Origin: Gammaproteobacteria bacterium
GTDB taxonomy: Bacteria > Pseudomonadota > Gammaproteobacteria > Pseudomonadales > Pseudohongiellaceae
Assembly (NCBI GenBank): GCA_026710425.1
Contig: JAPORB010000226.1
Location: forward strand, 1 to 34,777
DNA length: 34,777 bases
Direction of reading: 5' to 3'
How positions within the stretch are numbered: the stretch's first letter is position 1; each line of letters begins with the position of its first letter. Shown here piece after piece: positions 27,587 through 34,777 of this stretch. The notes below the pieces were generated by a model. That model was given only the letters and a program-made list of their open reading frames with translations. It had not been told where the DNA came from and searched no databases. The translations under genes and the position numbers were made by a program.

Positions 27587-27609
27587 AACATGACGATATT
27601 GGTCATGTT
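27587..27609. promoter_or_regulatory. perfect inverted repeat, candidate operator
   Basis: AACATGAC (27587-27594) and GTCATGTT (27602-27609) are exact reverse complements with a 7-base spacer. The dyad lies between the AraC-type regulator gene and the TonB receptor gene, just upstream of a perfect -10 box. There is no T run, so it is not a terminator of the regulator gene. Confidence 0.6.
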
Positions 27610-27650
27610 TAAAGGACAAATTAGCTCATTGAGTGCATTTCATGCCGCGT

Positions 27651-28673
27651 TCAGGGTACTTGTTGCCGCTGAAATGCAGTTGGTGTCATATCGTTCCAGG
27701 TTATGAATGCTCGGGAAAAGCTTCTTGCATCTGAGAATCCAAGTGTTCGCGCTATGGATTCAATGCGATCGCCGCGATTGATCAGACGTTGGGCGCGTCT
27801 GTTCAGCACCTGTGAGCGAATTGTTCTGAAACTGGTATTTTCATGTTTTAGTCGGCGCCGCATGGTGGCAACACTCATGCCGAGGTGCCGGGCCATTACA
27901 GGCTGTGATTGAGCACTAAATGCTAGGGCTTTTTCAATTCTGCGAGTCAGAGATACCGGTGAAATCCGGTCATCATCACTAGTAAATTGTTGGCCGAAAC
28001 CCAGTTCGAAGATATTGGTAATCGATTTGAACTTGGCGTTCTTTATTTCGAGTTCGGCAACGCGACCATCATACTCTATTGCATGGTAGTCAGCACCATA
28101 GATGATCGGCGCACCCCAAAATCTTAAAAAGGAAGCGCGCTCAGTGGATACAGTCCGTGGCGTTAGAATGCGTAGAATCCGGGGTAACAATTCCTCGCCA
28201 GTCAATCTACAGAACAAAAAGTGTACAGAGAGAATGATGCTCTCAATGAAGGAATGCCTGTCGTGTTCGAGTATAAAGTTTGCATAAGGGAACCCTTGAT
28301 CATCAATGCAGTAACTTATCCTTTTTTTTGTTTCAATGACCCGATTGAATTCACCAGCATGCACCACATTGTAACCCTTGGCAAGATGCTGCATCGCACT
28401 ACGCAGATTGATTCCAGTCGGTAACGTGTCGAGCAGATATTGTGACGTACCGACTCTCAGTTGTCTGAGTGAAGCTGAACAAGTTTCATCTCCAGTCGTT
28501 TCAGTTATTCGTTGTAGCAACCGGATGTAATCTGCGAACTCGATCACCCTCGCTAGTGGTGTTTCAAACAGGTCCGTAGGTAGCCCGAGTTCCTCCATTA
28601 TGCATTGAGGTTGCATGCCGGATTGACGTACTAGTGTCTCAATAAATTGAATATCGGATACTGATATTTGCAT
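27651..28673 (-). CDS. AraC-family transcriptional regulator
   Basis: The 340-residue product has an N-terminal ligand-sensing region (about 20-205) of the kind seen in OruR/ArgR-type AraC regulators, and a C-terminal double helix-turn-helix (about 250-338) with ARHLGMSVATMRRRLKHE and the family signature IARTLGFSDARSFSRAF followed by TPTAF. It should be a cytoplasmic DNA-binding activator answering to a small molecule. It is encoded directly upstream of the receptor and hydrolase genes in the same direction, so it most likely controls them. A dyad overlapping its own candidate promoter suggests autoregulation. Confidence 0.92.
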   Translation of the reverse strand: MQISVSDIQFIETLVRQSGMQPQCIMEELGLPTDLFETPLARVIEFADYIRLLQRITETTGDETCSASLRQLRVGTSQYLLDTLPTGINLRSAMQHLAKGYNVVHAGEFNRVIETKKRISYCIDDQGFPYANFILEHDRHSFIESIILSVHFLFCRLTGEELLPRILRILTPRTVSTERASFLRFWGAPIIYGADYHAIEYDGRVAELEIKNAKFKSITNIFELGFGQQFTSDDDRISPVSLTRRIEKALAFSAQSQPVMARHLGMSVATMRRRLKHENTSFRTIRSQVLNRRAQRLINRGDRIESIARTLGFSDARSFSRAFITWNDMTPTAFQRQQVP

Positions 28674-28697
28674 GGTGAGAAAAGCTAAATGCGTTGT

Positions 28698-28722
28698 AAG
28701 TCTATTGCTGTATTATAGACTT
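28698..28722. promoter_or_regulatory. inverted repeat overlapping the regulator's candidate -10
   Basis: AAGTCTAT (28698-28705) and ATAGACTT (28715-28722) are perfect 8-bp arms with a 9-base spacer, 25 bases upstream of the AraC-type start. Read on minus, the right-hand arm includes TATAAT (28717-28712), so a protein bound there would block or shape transcription of the regulator gene. Confidence 0.55.
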
Positions 28723-29741
28723 TATGGATGAGGTCTGCCTATTAAAACAATTCCGGCCCCAATGGCCGCGCAAGGTAATGATCCAGATCAATCTTTCTCA
28801 AATTCTAATGATTTCTTTAACAGAACCAATTGTTTAAACTATTTTTAGGTCTCTTTGTCTTTCCGGGAATATGCAACTGCGCGAACTTTTAACATCTTTT
28901 CTGTGTTGGTCGTTGCGACACAGTTGTGTGTAGCTTCAAAATAAGAGCGACATCAGCCGAGATTCTGTTGAATTGACTGAACTGGCGGTATTCATTCGTA
29001 TCCCACTGTTACCCTTTCCCCTGCAGAAATCTCCCGAGCCTAACCCGGAAAGGGAGTTGCACCACGTTCTGGCAAGGTGCGAAATGCCGTAAATAAAGCG
29101 GCGTAGCGGCAGGGAGAAATGTCGGTGAGGGTGCTTGGGTGCAGTGCTACCAGATCAGTTGATGTCGCCACTCTGGGCTTTGCGGGATAGTTCGCCTCAG
29201 TGCATGATGAGTATGTTGCGCTGTTCTACAGCCCTTGATTTATAGGGACAATAGGGCAACCTAAAAGAACTTTATCCCGAAAAAGTGCCATTATGGTCTG
29301 CTTTTCAGCATTTTCTTCGTTTTTGATAAAAATTCACCCCAAGCTAAAATGGCCGAAAAAATATCTTCAGGTGAAATACTATATCCGAATTGTGACAGAT
29401 TGCATTGCGTAAGTGGAAAATTGAACACAACTTGGTGGGAATTAGTCTTATTATAGCCATAGCGTAAATCCCTGATATTCACCGCTTCAAGTATTGAAGT
29501 TTTCGTTAACTGCGCGATTTCCTAGCGTGATTAAAAACATTTCGTATTGGTATTGGAGATTACCGCAAGCTGATCAATGACTATCAAGCGTTGTGGCATG
29601 TTTGGCATTGAGTAATCGCACTGGCAATTAAAACTGGGTAAACTTACCGCCAATGCAATATTCAGGTTTAAAGAATAAGCTAATTTTTCTGAAAACTTCG
29701 TAAGGACCTTTCTCATTCTCACTACCTTGGACCATTGACTT
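28723..29741. other. 1-kb interval without a supported gene
   Basis: Short frames exist on both strands (for example 29291-29482 on minus, and a plus frame ending near 29095 containing SVELTELAVFIRIPLLPF), but none has a recognisable pattern, start site or neighbour logic. No tRNA or mobile-element signature was seen. A GC-rich patch at about 29030-29210 differs from the AT-rich flanks and could be a remnant. Confidence 0.45.
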
Positions 29742-30341
29742 ATGCGTGCATTCAAGATTGGTATAATAACAATAGTTTTGCTCTTAATAGCCACGCTGCT
29801 CACCCTTAGGGTCACTGGCCTAGATCCACGCTACATTGACCCGACCACCGAGGCCTATGAGGAAGTTGGAAGGACAGCTTGGCCGGGACTGTGGCTAAGC
29901 GGTGAGGTGGTACGCGAGCCAGTCACAAACTGGGACTTTATTAATGAGGTCAATCATCCGGTTCGCGGCAATGCAGTCATGCTGGAGACCCTCAGCTGGT
30001 TCGGTCTTCCCCATTCTGTCACCATCTATGCCATACCTCGCGGTGAGCGTCTTTATGTTGGCGGCAGCAGGCGCGACTCACGGTTGGAAAAGCCATTCCC
30101 TCATTCTAAGCGCTGGTGGGCCAATATGGAACGCGACCCACGTGTTCGGATGAAGATTGATGGTAAGATCTATGAGTTGACTGTGGTACGCATTGCCGAT
30201 CGGGACAAGTTGAGAGAAGCAATAAATCGAGAGCCGTTTTTGACCAGGCTTGATGAAAATGGCAGGGAAGAGATTTACGGCTACTGGCACTACTGGGAAG
30301 CATTCCAGAGAGGGGTTGAGGATTATGGCGGAGACTCCTGA
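29742..30341 (+). CDS. membrane-anchored split-barrel (FMN-binding-like) protein
   Basis: The 199-residue product has one N-terminal membrane helix (about 5-24) that probably anchors it with the rest in the periplasm. The main region (about 75-170) reads like a split beta-barrel of the nitroreductase/pyridoxamine-phosphate-oxidase-like group: HSVTIYAIPRGERLYVGGSRRD, then WWANMERDPRVRMKIDGKIYEL, where such proteins have the pattern of residue, strand and 'W..N...P.V.....G'. Cofactor binding is not proven by visible residues. It is followed by the PBP4-like gene after only 5 bases, so the two are co-transcribed. The start is the first ATG in the frame, with a weak ribosome-binding site. Function unknown. 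Confidence 0.7.
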   Translation: MRAFKIGIITIVLLLIATLLTLRVTGLDPRYIDPTTEAYEEVGRTAWPGLWLSGEVVREPVTNWDFINEVNHPVRGNAVMLETLSWFGLPHSVTIYAIPRGERLYVGGSRRDSRLEKPFPHSKRWWANMERDPRVRMKIDGKIYELTVVRIADRDKLREAINREPFLTRLDENGREEIYGYWHYWEAFQRGVEDYGGDS

Positions 30342-30346
30342 ATAGT

Positions 30347-31558
30347 ATGTCTGCTATGCGTAAGCTGCTGATAGCACTCCTGCTGTTGGCTTCAATACAC
30401 AGCACATCGCCACTCGCACAACAGCAGCTTGATTCACTTCTAGTCAATGGCAGTGTGTTGTTGCATTCACCCCGGGGCGAGATGCTGATTAGTCATCAAC
30501 CGACTTTGCCACTGATCCCCGCTTCATTGATCAAGATTCCCATTGCGCAGGTCGCTCTTGCCGTACTGGGCGAGGATTACCGTTTCGAGACTCACTTCTA
30601 TCAAAATCAGCAGGGTGATCTGTTAGTCAGGGGTTTAGGCGATCCCTTGCTGGTCTCAGAAGAGATAGCGGAGATTGCAGCAGAACTTGCCAGGCAGGGA
30701 TTGAAGCAGGTTACTAGGCTGATAATGGATGATTCGGCATTCGAACCAACTCCTGATCTGCCGGTGGAGACTGGTGCAAAGGATCCCTATGCAGCGCGCA
30801 ATAGTGCCTTGGCAGTAAACTTTAACACGGTCAGCCTGGCCTGGACTCAAGACGGTAGGCTGGTGAGTGGCGAGGCACAAACTCCATTAACCGAGTTGGC
30901 AAGGCAAATGGGATCACAAATAAATCCCGGCCCACCTCAGCGCATCAATCTTGGCACAGATCCGCTGGCTGGCCTTGGCCAGGCACACCAACTGTTTCGC
31001 CACTTTCTGGAAAAGTCAGGAGTCACCGTTACTGATGCATATCTCTACCGTGAAGCAGTGAGCGAAGACTGGACTTTGCTCTATGAACACAGTAATTGCC
31101 GATCCTTGGAGAGCATTCTTCAGGATATGCTGCGTTATTCGAATAATTTTATTGCCAACCAGTTGTTTATGACCATAGGTGCACATGAGGATGGCTATCC
31201 GGCAACCGTTGAGAAGTCTCGCAGAACACTAGAACAAAAGCTTGTCAATTTATATGGAGAAGGGTTTGGCCAGAATCCAGAGCGACTTGTGATGCTGGAA
31301 GGCTCAGGACTGTCACGCCAGCAGCTGACCAGTGCAGTCGGCATGATGAGAATACTGGAGGTGTTTATACCCCAAGCCGATCTGTTGGCAGAAGCAGATG
31401 GGATGTTGCGCAAGAGCGGTACACTGACTGGTGTTTACAATTTTGCGGGATATATTCCTGGTGCTGACGGTCTCTACCCCTTCGTCATTCTGACCAACCA
31501 AGGTGTTAATAATAGGGATGAGATTCTTGCTTTTCTAAGAAGGCAGGTACAGCAGTAA
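30347..31558 (+). CDS. compact PBP4-like D-alanyl-D-alanine carboxypeptidase/endopeptidase
   Basis: The 403-residue product has a signal peptide (cleavage near PLA-QQ, residue 24) and the three motifs of the S13 penicillin-binding family: SxxK as Ser60-Leu-Ile-Lys63, SxN as Ser265-Asn-Asn267, and KSGT at 356-359 in place of KTG. It should trim or cut peptidoglycan cross-links in the periplasm. It is shorter than E. coli PBP4 (477 residues), with about 40 fewer residues between the first two motifs, so the inserted domains are reduced. The second ATG (codon 4) is an alternative start. It is tightly coupled to the preceding split-barrel gene. Confidence 0.85.
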   Translation: MSAMRKLLIALLLLASIHSTSPLAQQQLDSLLVNGSVLLHSPRGEMLISHQPTLPLIPASLIKIPIAQVALAVLGEDYRFETHFYQNQQGDLLVRGLGDPLLVSEEIAEIAAELARQGLKQVTRLIMDDSAFEPTPDLPVETGAKDPYAARNSALAVNFNTVSLAWTQDGRLVSGEAQTPLTELARQMGSQINPGPPQRINLGTDPLAGLGQAHQLFRHFLEKSGVTVTDAYLYREAVSEDWTLLYEHSNCRSLESILQDMLRYSNNFIANQLFMTIGAHEDGYPATVEKSRRTLEQKLVNLYGEGFGQNPERLVMLEGSGLSRQQLTSAVGMMRILEVFIPQADLLAEADGMLRKSGTLTGVYNFAGYIPGADGLYPFVILTNQGVNNRDEILAFLRRQVQQ

Positions 31559-31638
31559 CTTGCAGGGGTATTCATTGGATCACGGCCCCTCAGGTTCCTC
31601 CGGCTATGCGCAGGAGAAAGCTGCGGGCCGCCGTAATG

Positions 31639-32118
31639 CTAATTGCTGATGCTGCCAATTGCCTCAGCACCAGCAGTAGAGACTTCCTCATCCTGAGCCG
31701 CGCGGACACCGCTGGTGGCGATGGCTCCGATTTGAACACCGTTGCGGAAAACAGGCACACCGCCAGCGAAAGTAACTCCGCCCTCAATTTCCTCCCGTTC
31801 GCCAGCTTCCACCTGTTGGCCATATTCGCCTGATGTCATCCCTGTGGCATTGACAACCAGTGCTTTGGCTGTCGCATAACTAAAGGTGCGAGCACCAGCA
31901 CCGTCAATGCGGTGCAGCATTACCGGATTATTGTTGGTGTCGGTAATCAGGATGGTGACATTCCAGCCCTGTTCCCGGGCATAAGCCTCGGCGGCACCCA
32001 TGGCCTGCATGGCCAGGTCATAGGTCATCAAGCTTTCTTCCTCTTCCTGTGCCCAAGCCATACTGGTTGAGAAAATTAACAACAGGGCAGTAATAAACAA
32101 GTGTGTTTTGAACTTCAT
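31639..32118 (-). CDS. exported GlcG/HbpS-family protein
   Basis: The 159-residue product has a signal peptide (cleavage near AWA-QE, residue 23) and one GlcG/HbpS (DUF336) domain. Its landmarks are AMGAAEAYAREQGWNVTILITD, HRIDGAGARTFSYATAKA, EGGVTFAGGVPVFRNG and IGAIATSGVRAAQDEEV. Family members bind heme or small ligands, and some help degrade or sense heme; which applies here is unknown. The start follows a near-perfect AAAGGAGGT site. It lies 30 bases downstream of the alpha/beta-hydrolase gene on the same strand and is presumably co-transcribed and periplasmic. Confidence 0.88.
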   Translation of the reverse strand: MKFKTHLFITALLLIFSTSMAWAQEEEESLMTYDLAMQAMGAAEAYAREQGWNVTILITDTNNNPVMLHRIDGAGARTFSYATAKALVVNATGMTSGEYGQQVEAGEREEIEGGVTFAGGVPVFRNGVQIGAIATSGVRAAQDEEVSTAGAEAIGSISN

Positions 32119-32148
32119 GGTCAGTTACCTCCTTTAGGTTTGTAATAA

Positions 32149-33135
32149 TCAAGAGCCTAAAAATTCGATGAGTTTCGCATTGACAATTTCCGGCACCTCT
32201 TCATGAGGGTTATGCCCGACATCCGGGATGTTATATACCTCGCCATTAGAAAAGGTGTTGGCGGCATGCATAGCTTCCTCGGCATAGGCCGGGTAGTCCT
32301 CTGCTCCACCCAGGATCAGAGTCGGAGTATCGATATGTTGCCAGTCATTGACTACGGTATCCATCCCCCGCATTTGCCCGGTCAAGCGGTTGATATAGGC
32401 TATGCGTGGCCAGTCACCGCTGAGTCGATTGCCATAGCGAATCCTCATATGTTCCATGAACTCTGGTTTCCAGTTGACATAGTTGTTGTTGGCCCACCTC
32501 ACCAGCCCCTGATACACTGAGTCCATATCCGGGCGCATGTCCACTTCTCCACTTAGCGGATCAAAACCGCGGCCTTTTCGGTTGTCGGTAAGGCCGACCT
32601 GATTTACCGTGACCAGATGAGTGGTACGTTCCGGATAAAGGAAGGCAAAACGGGTCACCATCTGCCCGCCGATTGAATGCCCGACCACAGCTGCCCGTTC
32701 TATGCTTAGATGATCCATTAGGCGAGCTGTGTTGGAAGCCCACAGATTGATGCTGTAAGGGATATCCGGTTTGGAGGATTTGCCCCAGCCCAGCCGATCC
32801 TTGACGATTACCCTGTAACCTTCCGCCACCAGTGCCTCAACCTGCGCCTTCCAGTACCAGCCATAGTACAGGCCTCCATGATGTAAAATAACACTGCGTC
32901 CATTGTGTGTTCCAGTCGGGGCAACATCCATATAGGCCAGTCTGACATCAGTGTTGTAGATCCGAAAATCCATGTAATTGACGGGGTAGGGATACTCAAT
33001 GTCTTCCAGGTTGACGGAGACTGGTCCCCAGTGATTCGGTGCGGTTTGTGGTGGACCGGATTGGGCAAAAACGCTGCCGGTGAAGACGAGCAAGCCCAGC
33101 TGAAATAGCCTGTAGTTGGAACGGAATGACAGCAT
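32149..33135 (-). CDS. exported alpha/beta hydrolase
   Basis: The 328-residue product begins after AAGGAGGG, has a signal peptide (cleavage near VFA-QS, residue 24) and a complete alpha/beta-hydrolase core: oxyanion HHGG (85-88), DRLGWGKSSKP, nucleophile Ser154 in GHSIGG, Asp280 in GGAEDYP, and His308 in DVGHNPHEE. It resembles epoxide-hydrolase/haloperoxidase-like esterases. The substrate is unknown and the location is periplasmic. It heads an operon with the GlcG/HbpS gene and faces the divergent FAD oxidoreductase gene across 192 bases, so the three may share a pathway and a control region. Confidence 0.88.
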   Translation of the reverse strand: MLSFRSNYRLFQLGLLVFTGSVFAQSGPPQTAPNHWGPVSVNLEDIEYPYPVNYMDFRIYNTDVRLAYMDVAPTGTHNGRSVILHHGGLYYGWYWKAQVEALVAEGYRVIVKDRLGWGKSSKPDIPYSINLWASNTARLMDHLSIERAAVVGHSIGGQMVTRFAFLYPERTTHLVTVNQVGLTDNRKGRGFDPLSGEVDMRPDMDSVYQGLVRWANNNYVNWKPEFMEHMRIRYGNRLSGDWPRIAYINRLTGQMRGMDTVVNDWQHIDTPTLILGGAEDYPAYAEEAMHAANTFSNGEVYNIPDVGHNPHEEVPEIVNAKLIEFLGS

Positions 33136-33327
33136 GATCCCTCCTTGCGGATTGCGGTTTTGAATTGAAGTGATTTAGTGTACTGCGAGGCTGTACCCTG
33201 CTGGAAAATCCTCATAAATATCTAACTGTATCTTTACTTGAGTCACAATTAAAGCATATTCTGAAGAGTCTTATGCTAAAGGGCATGGTGATTGACCGAA
33301 TGCAATAGCAATGCGAGGTGCAAACCG

Positions 33328-34626
33328 ATGGTAAACAAAGTGAACAACAAAAGGAGACAGATCATCAGCGGGCTAGGCGCGCTGGCGGCGGCAAGTACCC
33401 TGCCTGGGCGGCTTGCCGCCCAGAGCGATGCCAACGATACCGATGTGCTGATCATCGGTGGCGGCATTGCTGGCAGTTCCACTGCTTTCCACTTGGCAGA
33501 ACAAGGTAGGAATGTGATTCTGGTGGAGCGGGGCGAAATTGCATCGGAGGCTTCCGGTCAGAATATGGGAGGGCTGGGCGGCAATGGTTGGGGCAATAAC
33601 CCGAATCTTCTGTCGTACATCACTGCTGGTAGTGTGGAGATTTTCAAGCGCATGCAGCTGGACCTGGGATATGACATGGAGTTCCGGCTGTCCGGAACAC
33701 TGACCGCCATTCATACCGAAGAGCAATACGAGTATTACCAAGACCAGGTAGCACGACTGCACACTGGTGGCTATGAGGGTGAACTCCTATCGCCGCGGGA
33801 AGCTAGAGCAATCGAGCCGGAGGCAAACTCTGATCTGTTGGGTTTCATGTTCTCGAAAGAACGCGGGCAGGCCGATCCGGTAAAATCCACACGCGCCTTC
33901 GCCCATGCTGCAGAACTGGCAGGTGCCTCAATCAATACCGGACAAAATGTAATTGGCATTACACCATTGAGCAGCAGGGGTTATGCAGTACGAACGGAAT
34001 CGGCAGAGTTCCGCTGCCAGACCCTAGTACTGGCAAGTGGAGCCTGGTGCGACCCGCTGGGTCGGATGCTGGGCCTTTATATACCCATCGTACCGATCAG
34101 AGGGCAAATGTGGGCTACCGAAAGCGTGCCAGCGCGAGTCTTTCACACTATTGGTTCTGCCGAATCGAGTTATTTCTGGAGCAAGGACAATGGTGCCGAT
34201 GCCTCCACACCACCTAATCTCACTCATAAAAGCAACCAGCGTCGCATCCGTCATCTCTATGGGCGACAACGTTGGAATGGCGAGATCATATTTGGGGGTG
34301 ATCGTGAAAGCCTCGGTTACAACAAAACACCAAATCCCGAAGGCATTGAGGTGAATAGAGGACATGCTGCGGAAGTCATCCCCCTAGTTGCCAGCTTGCC
34401 CATCAAACGAACCTGGGCCGGGCTGATGCCATTCTCAACAGATGGGTCTCCCATCATCGGCAGGATATCTTTACGAGAAAACCTGTATATAGTGAGTGGA
34501 CTGTCGTCATCCGGTTTTGGTCGTGGTCCCATGGCAGGAAAGCTTTTGGCGGACTTTATACACACTGGGCACAGGGCCCATGTGCTGGCGGAGGCCAATC
34601 CGGACCGATGCGTTATGGAAGCCTGA
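33328..34626 (+). CDS. Tat-exported FAD-dependent oxidoreductase (DAO family)
   Basis: I chose the ATG at 33328, which follows GAGGTG by about 7 bases. A longer TTG-started frame from 33292 has no such site. The 432-residue product has a twin-arginine leader (KRRQIISGLGALAAAS, Arg9-Arg10), then the FAD-binding Rossmann fold DVLIIGGGIAGSSTAFHLAEQG (glycines at 44-49) ending in Glu67, and a C-terminal block with TWAGLMPFSTDGSPIIG and SGLSSSGFGRGPMAGKLLAD typical of D-amino-acid-oxidase/glycine-oxidase-like enzymes. It should oxidise an amine or amino acid in the periplasm. The substrate is unknown. Tat export fits a cofactor-loaded enzyme. Confidence 0.88.
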   Translation: MVNKVNNKRRQIISGLGALAAASTLPGRLAAQSDANDTDVLIIGGGIAGSSTAFHLAEQGRNVILVERGEIASEASGQNMGGLGGNGWGNNPNLLSYITAGSVEIFKRMQLDLGYDMEFRLSGTLTAIHTEEQYEYYQDQVARLHTGGYEGELLSPREARAIEPEANSDLLGFMFSKERGQADPVKSTRAFAHAAELAGASINTGQNVIGITPLSSRGYAVRTESAEFRCQTLVLASGAWCDPLGRMLGLYIPIVPIRGQMWATESVPARVFHTIGSAESSYFWSKDNGADASTPPNLTHKSNQRRIRHLYGRQRWNGEIIFGGDRESLGYNKTPNPEGIEVNRGHAAEVIPLVASLPIKRTWAGLMPFSTDGSPIIGRISLRENLYIVSGLSSSGFGRGPMAGKLLADFIHTGHRAHVLAEANPDRCVMEA

Positions 34627-34646
34627 TTCAGGCTTTCAAATCCTTT
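34619..34646 (+). terminator. weak terminator overlapping the stop of the FAD oxidoreductase gene
   Basis: AAGCCTGA (34619-34626) and TCAGGCTT (34628-34635) are complementary, and the arm spans the stop codon. A TTTTT run follows only after several other bases, so termination may be weak. The remaining bases to 34777 show no gene. Confidence 0.4.
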
Positions 34647-34777
34647 TTGCAGCAATGAATTGAGAGAAACCTACCAGGAATACCGTATGTTCAGATGTCC
34701 TGACCTCGACCGTTGTTTAGCGTTGCCTAAAATTCGCCCATTTCACTGAATTATATGCTATTTTCCTGATTGGACCT

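Noticed and set aside
33292..33327. TTG start for the FAD oxidoreductase
   Set aside because: The ATG at 33328 has a good ribosome-binding site and puts the twin-arginine motif close to the N-terminus, as expected.

Overview
The window reads as chromosomal DNA of a free-living Gram-negative bacterium, most likely a marine or aquatic gammaproteobacterium. This is inferred from two TonB-dependent outer-membrane receptors, many exported hydrolases and peptidases with Sec, lipoprotein or Tat signals, a c-type cytochrome, and purple-bacterial style Shine-Dalgarno and -10 motifs. I cannot name the species. I found no rRNA, tRNA, CRISPR array, transposase or integrase.

Layout. 1-4.5 kb: a small secreted protein with three 35-residue repeats and a good terminator; an exported cyclophilin-fold protein that has lost the usual catalytic residues; and a two-gene unit of a secreted beta-rich protein and a c-type cytochrome fused to a copper monooxygenase (PHM)-like module. 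4.8-7.25 kb: a tightly overlapping minus-strand operon of three genes (uncharacterised GINR-motif protein, beta-strand protein, metallo-beta-lactamase-fold hydrolase). It looks like an accessory module. Its first gene is broken by a 20-bp tandem duplication plus a stop codon. 7.25-8.6 kb: AT-rich, decayed DNA holding a clear relic of the C-terminus of a DUF885 peptidase gene. 8.6-15.2 kb: S9 prolyl-oligopeptidase-like peptidase, TonB-dependent receptor with a glycine-rich plug insertion, and an intact DUF885 lipoprotein peptidase, together a plausible peptide-scavenging locus. 15.2-17.2 kb: a gene-poor stretch with at most one tiny membrane protein. 17.2-22.5 kb: a co-directional trio of exported zinc metalloprotease (DUF5117/DUF4953 type), amidase-signature enzyme and Spinster-like MFS transporter. 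23.2-28.7 kb: a minus-strand set of AraC-type regulator, TonB-dependent receptor and 3-hydroxybutyrate-oligomer hydrolase, with perfect inverted repeats in both promoter regions. 29.7-34.6 kb: a membrane-anchored split-barrel protein with a compact PBP4-like D,D-peptidase; an exported GlcG/HbpS protein with an exported alpha/beta hydrolase; and a divergent Tat-exported FAD-dependent oxidoreductase.

Most of the window is a nutrient-scavenging gene set: outer-membrane receptors, exported peptidases and hydrolases, and inner-membrane uptake. The least ordinary items are the MBL-fold operon with its broken leader gene, the cytochrome/PHM-like pair, the receptor plus hydroxybutyrate-oligomer hydrolase locus with its dyad operators, and the DUF885 relic. 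Family assignments are from motif recognition by eye; no database search was run.
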